Source: an uncultured Ruminococcus sp. (GTDB lineage: Bacteria > Bacillota > Clostridia > Oscillospirales > Ruminococcaceae). From it: DNA of 15,003 nt. The DNA lies in assembly GCA_937910385.1 (NCBI GenBank), contig CALEPT010000082.1, positions 1-15,003 of the forward strand. The letters are read 5' to 3'. Numbering within the stretch: the stretch's first letter is position 1; each line of letters starts with the position of its first letter. This document shows positions 14,771 to 15,003 of this stretch, in pieces. The notes under the pieces were generated by a model. The model made no database searches, was not told where the DNA came from, and was given only the letters and a program-made list of their open reading frames with translations. The translations under genes and the position numbers were made by a program.

Positions 14771-14814
14771 AAAGACAGATACTTCATATGAGTGATGAGG
14801 TATCTGTCTTTTTT
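14771..14814. terminator. Bidirectional terminator after the alpha-galactosidase gene
   Basis: The 12-base arms AAAGACAGATAC (14771-14782) and GTATCTGTCTTT (14800-14811) enclose a loop that can itself partly pair. The plus strand ends in six T (14809-14814) and the minus strand in a TTTTGTTTT tail. It separates the plus-strand operon from a minus-strand gene entering from the right. The rest of 14686-14868 shows no gene. Confidence 0.85.
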
Positions 14815-14868
14815 GCTATATCTGAACTTATCCAAAAAACATCCAATTTTTACTCCGATGTACCGTCC

Positions 14869-15003
14869 TTAGCCAAGCTCTTTACGGAATACTTCCTGCA
14901 AATGCGATAACATCGCTGCTGCCTCGCTTTCGGTACTTCTATTATATAATAAAAGCGCAGCGTTATGATATAATTGCCCGATTGCAGGGAGTGCTGTGGA
15001 ACA
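14869..15003 (-). CDS. C-terminal end of an unrecognised gene (partial, runs off the right edge)
   Basis: On the minus strand a frame is open from the window edge for 44 codons and stops at 14869-14871. It ends with AALLLYNRSTESEAAAMLSHL and then QEVFRKELG. The segment is strongly helical and charged, with codon use like the neighbouring genes, and it converges on the bidirectional terminator at 14771-14814. These points favour a true gene end. The family is not recognised. The fragment is short enough that chance cannot be excluded. Confidence 0.5.
   Translation of the reverse strand, partial: CSTALPAIGQLYHNAALLLYNRSTESEAAAMLSHLQEVFRKELG

Noticed and set aside
14617..14835. Minus-strand 72-codon frame over the end of the alpha-galactosidase gene and the terminator
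   Set aside because: It crosses the terminator hairpin and has no ribosome site or recognisable features.

Overview
The window looks like a metagenome-type contig from an anaerobic gut or rumen Firmicute, most likely Ruminococcus-like (Oscillospiraceae). This is inferred from the gene set (GPH sugar symporter with a compact GH36, a YhiN/COG2509 flavoprotein pair, MscS), heavy use of ATA, CTC and CTT codons, AT-rich intergenic DNA and strong GGAGG ribosome sites. That holds for about 2.39 kb to the right end. The first 2.4 kb does not behave like the rest.

Layout. (1) 1-330 is the C-terminal part of an O-acetylhomoserine sulfhydrylase gene (plus strand), cut off inside an 18-base stretch (313-330) that is also plausible coding sequence, on the other strand, for a type I methyltransferase HsdM. 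(2) About 313-2380, minus strand: truncated hsdM, its small upstream HTH gene with a promoter, a REP-like palindrome and a soluble metallophosphatase gene. This block prefers CTG for Leu and uses CGG for Arg, unlike its flanks. (3) 2372-6927, minus strand: a tight operon read in the order mscS, membrane-anchored metallophosphoesterase, yhiN-like flavoprotein, COG2509-like flavoprotein. The last gene stops about 40 residues early, exactly where the foreign-looking block begins. (4) 7104-7180: tRNA-Arg(CCT) with promoter and terminator. (5) 7397-9396, plus strand: pncB (nicotinate phosphoribosyltransferase) and a GNAT acetyltransferase, closed by a 14-bp bidirectional terminator. (6) 9467-10924, minus strand: a GT-B/MGDG-synthase-like glycosyltransferase, divergent from (7) 11024-14685, plus strand: a TetR regulator, a GPH-family symporter and a GH36 alpha-galactosidase, closed by another bidirectional terminator. 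(8) A gene fragment runs in from the right edge on the minus strand.

How the genes work together. The clearest functional unit is regions 6-7. The TetR-type repressor is the first gene of a transport/hydrolysis operon for alpha-galactosides. The 99-bp gap to the divergent glycosyltransferase gene holds an almost mirror-symmetric double promoter: on both strands TTGACA, 17 bases, TAGACT, with the -10 boxes inside a 13-bp inverted repeat. This predicts joint repression of both directions by TetR.

The strongest structural observation is that the first 2.4 kb holds two joints between partial genes. These may be assembly chimeras or real rearrangements. Reads across 313-330 and about 2372-2400 should be inspected before any biology is built on that part.
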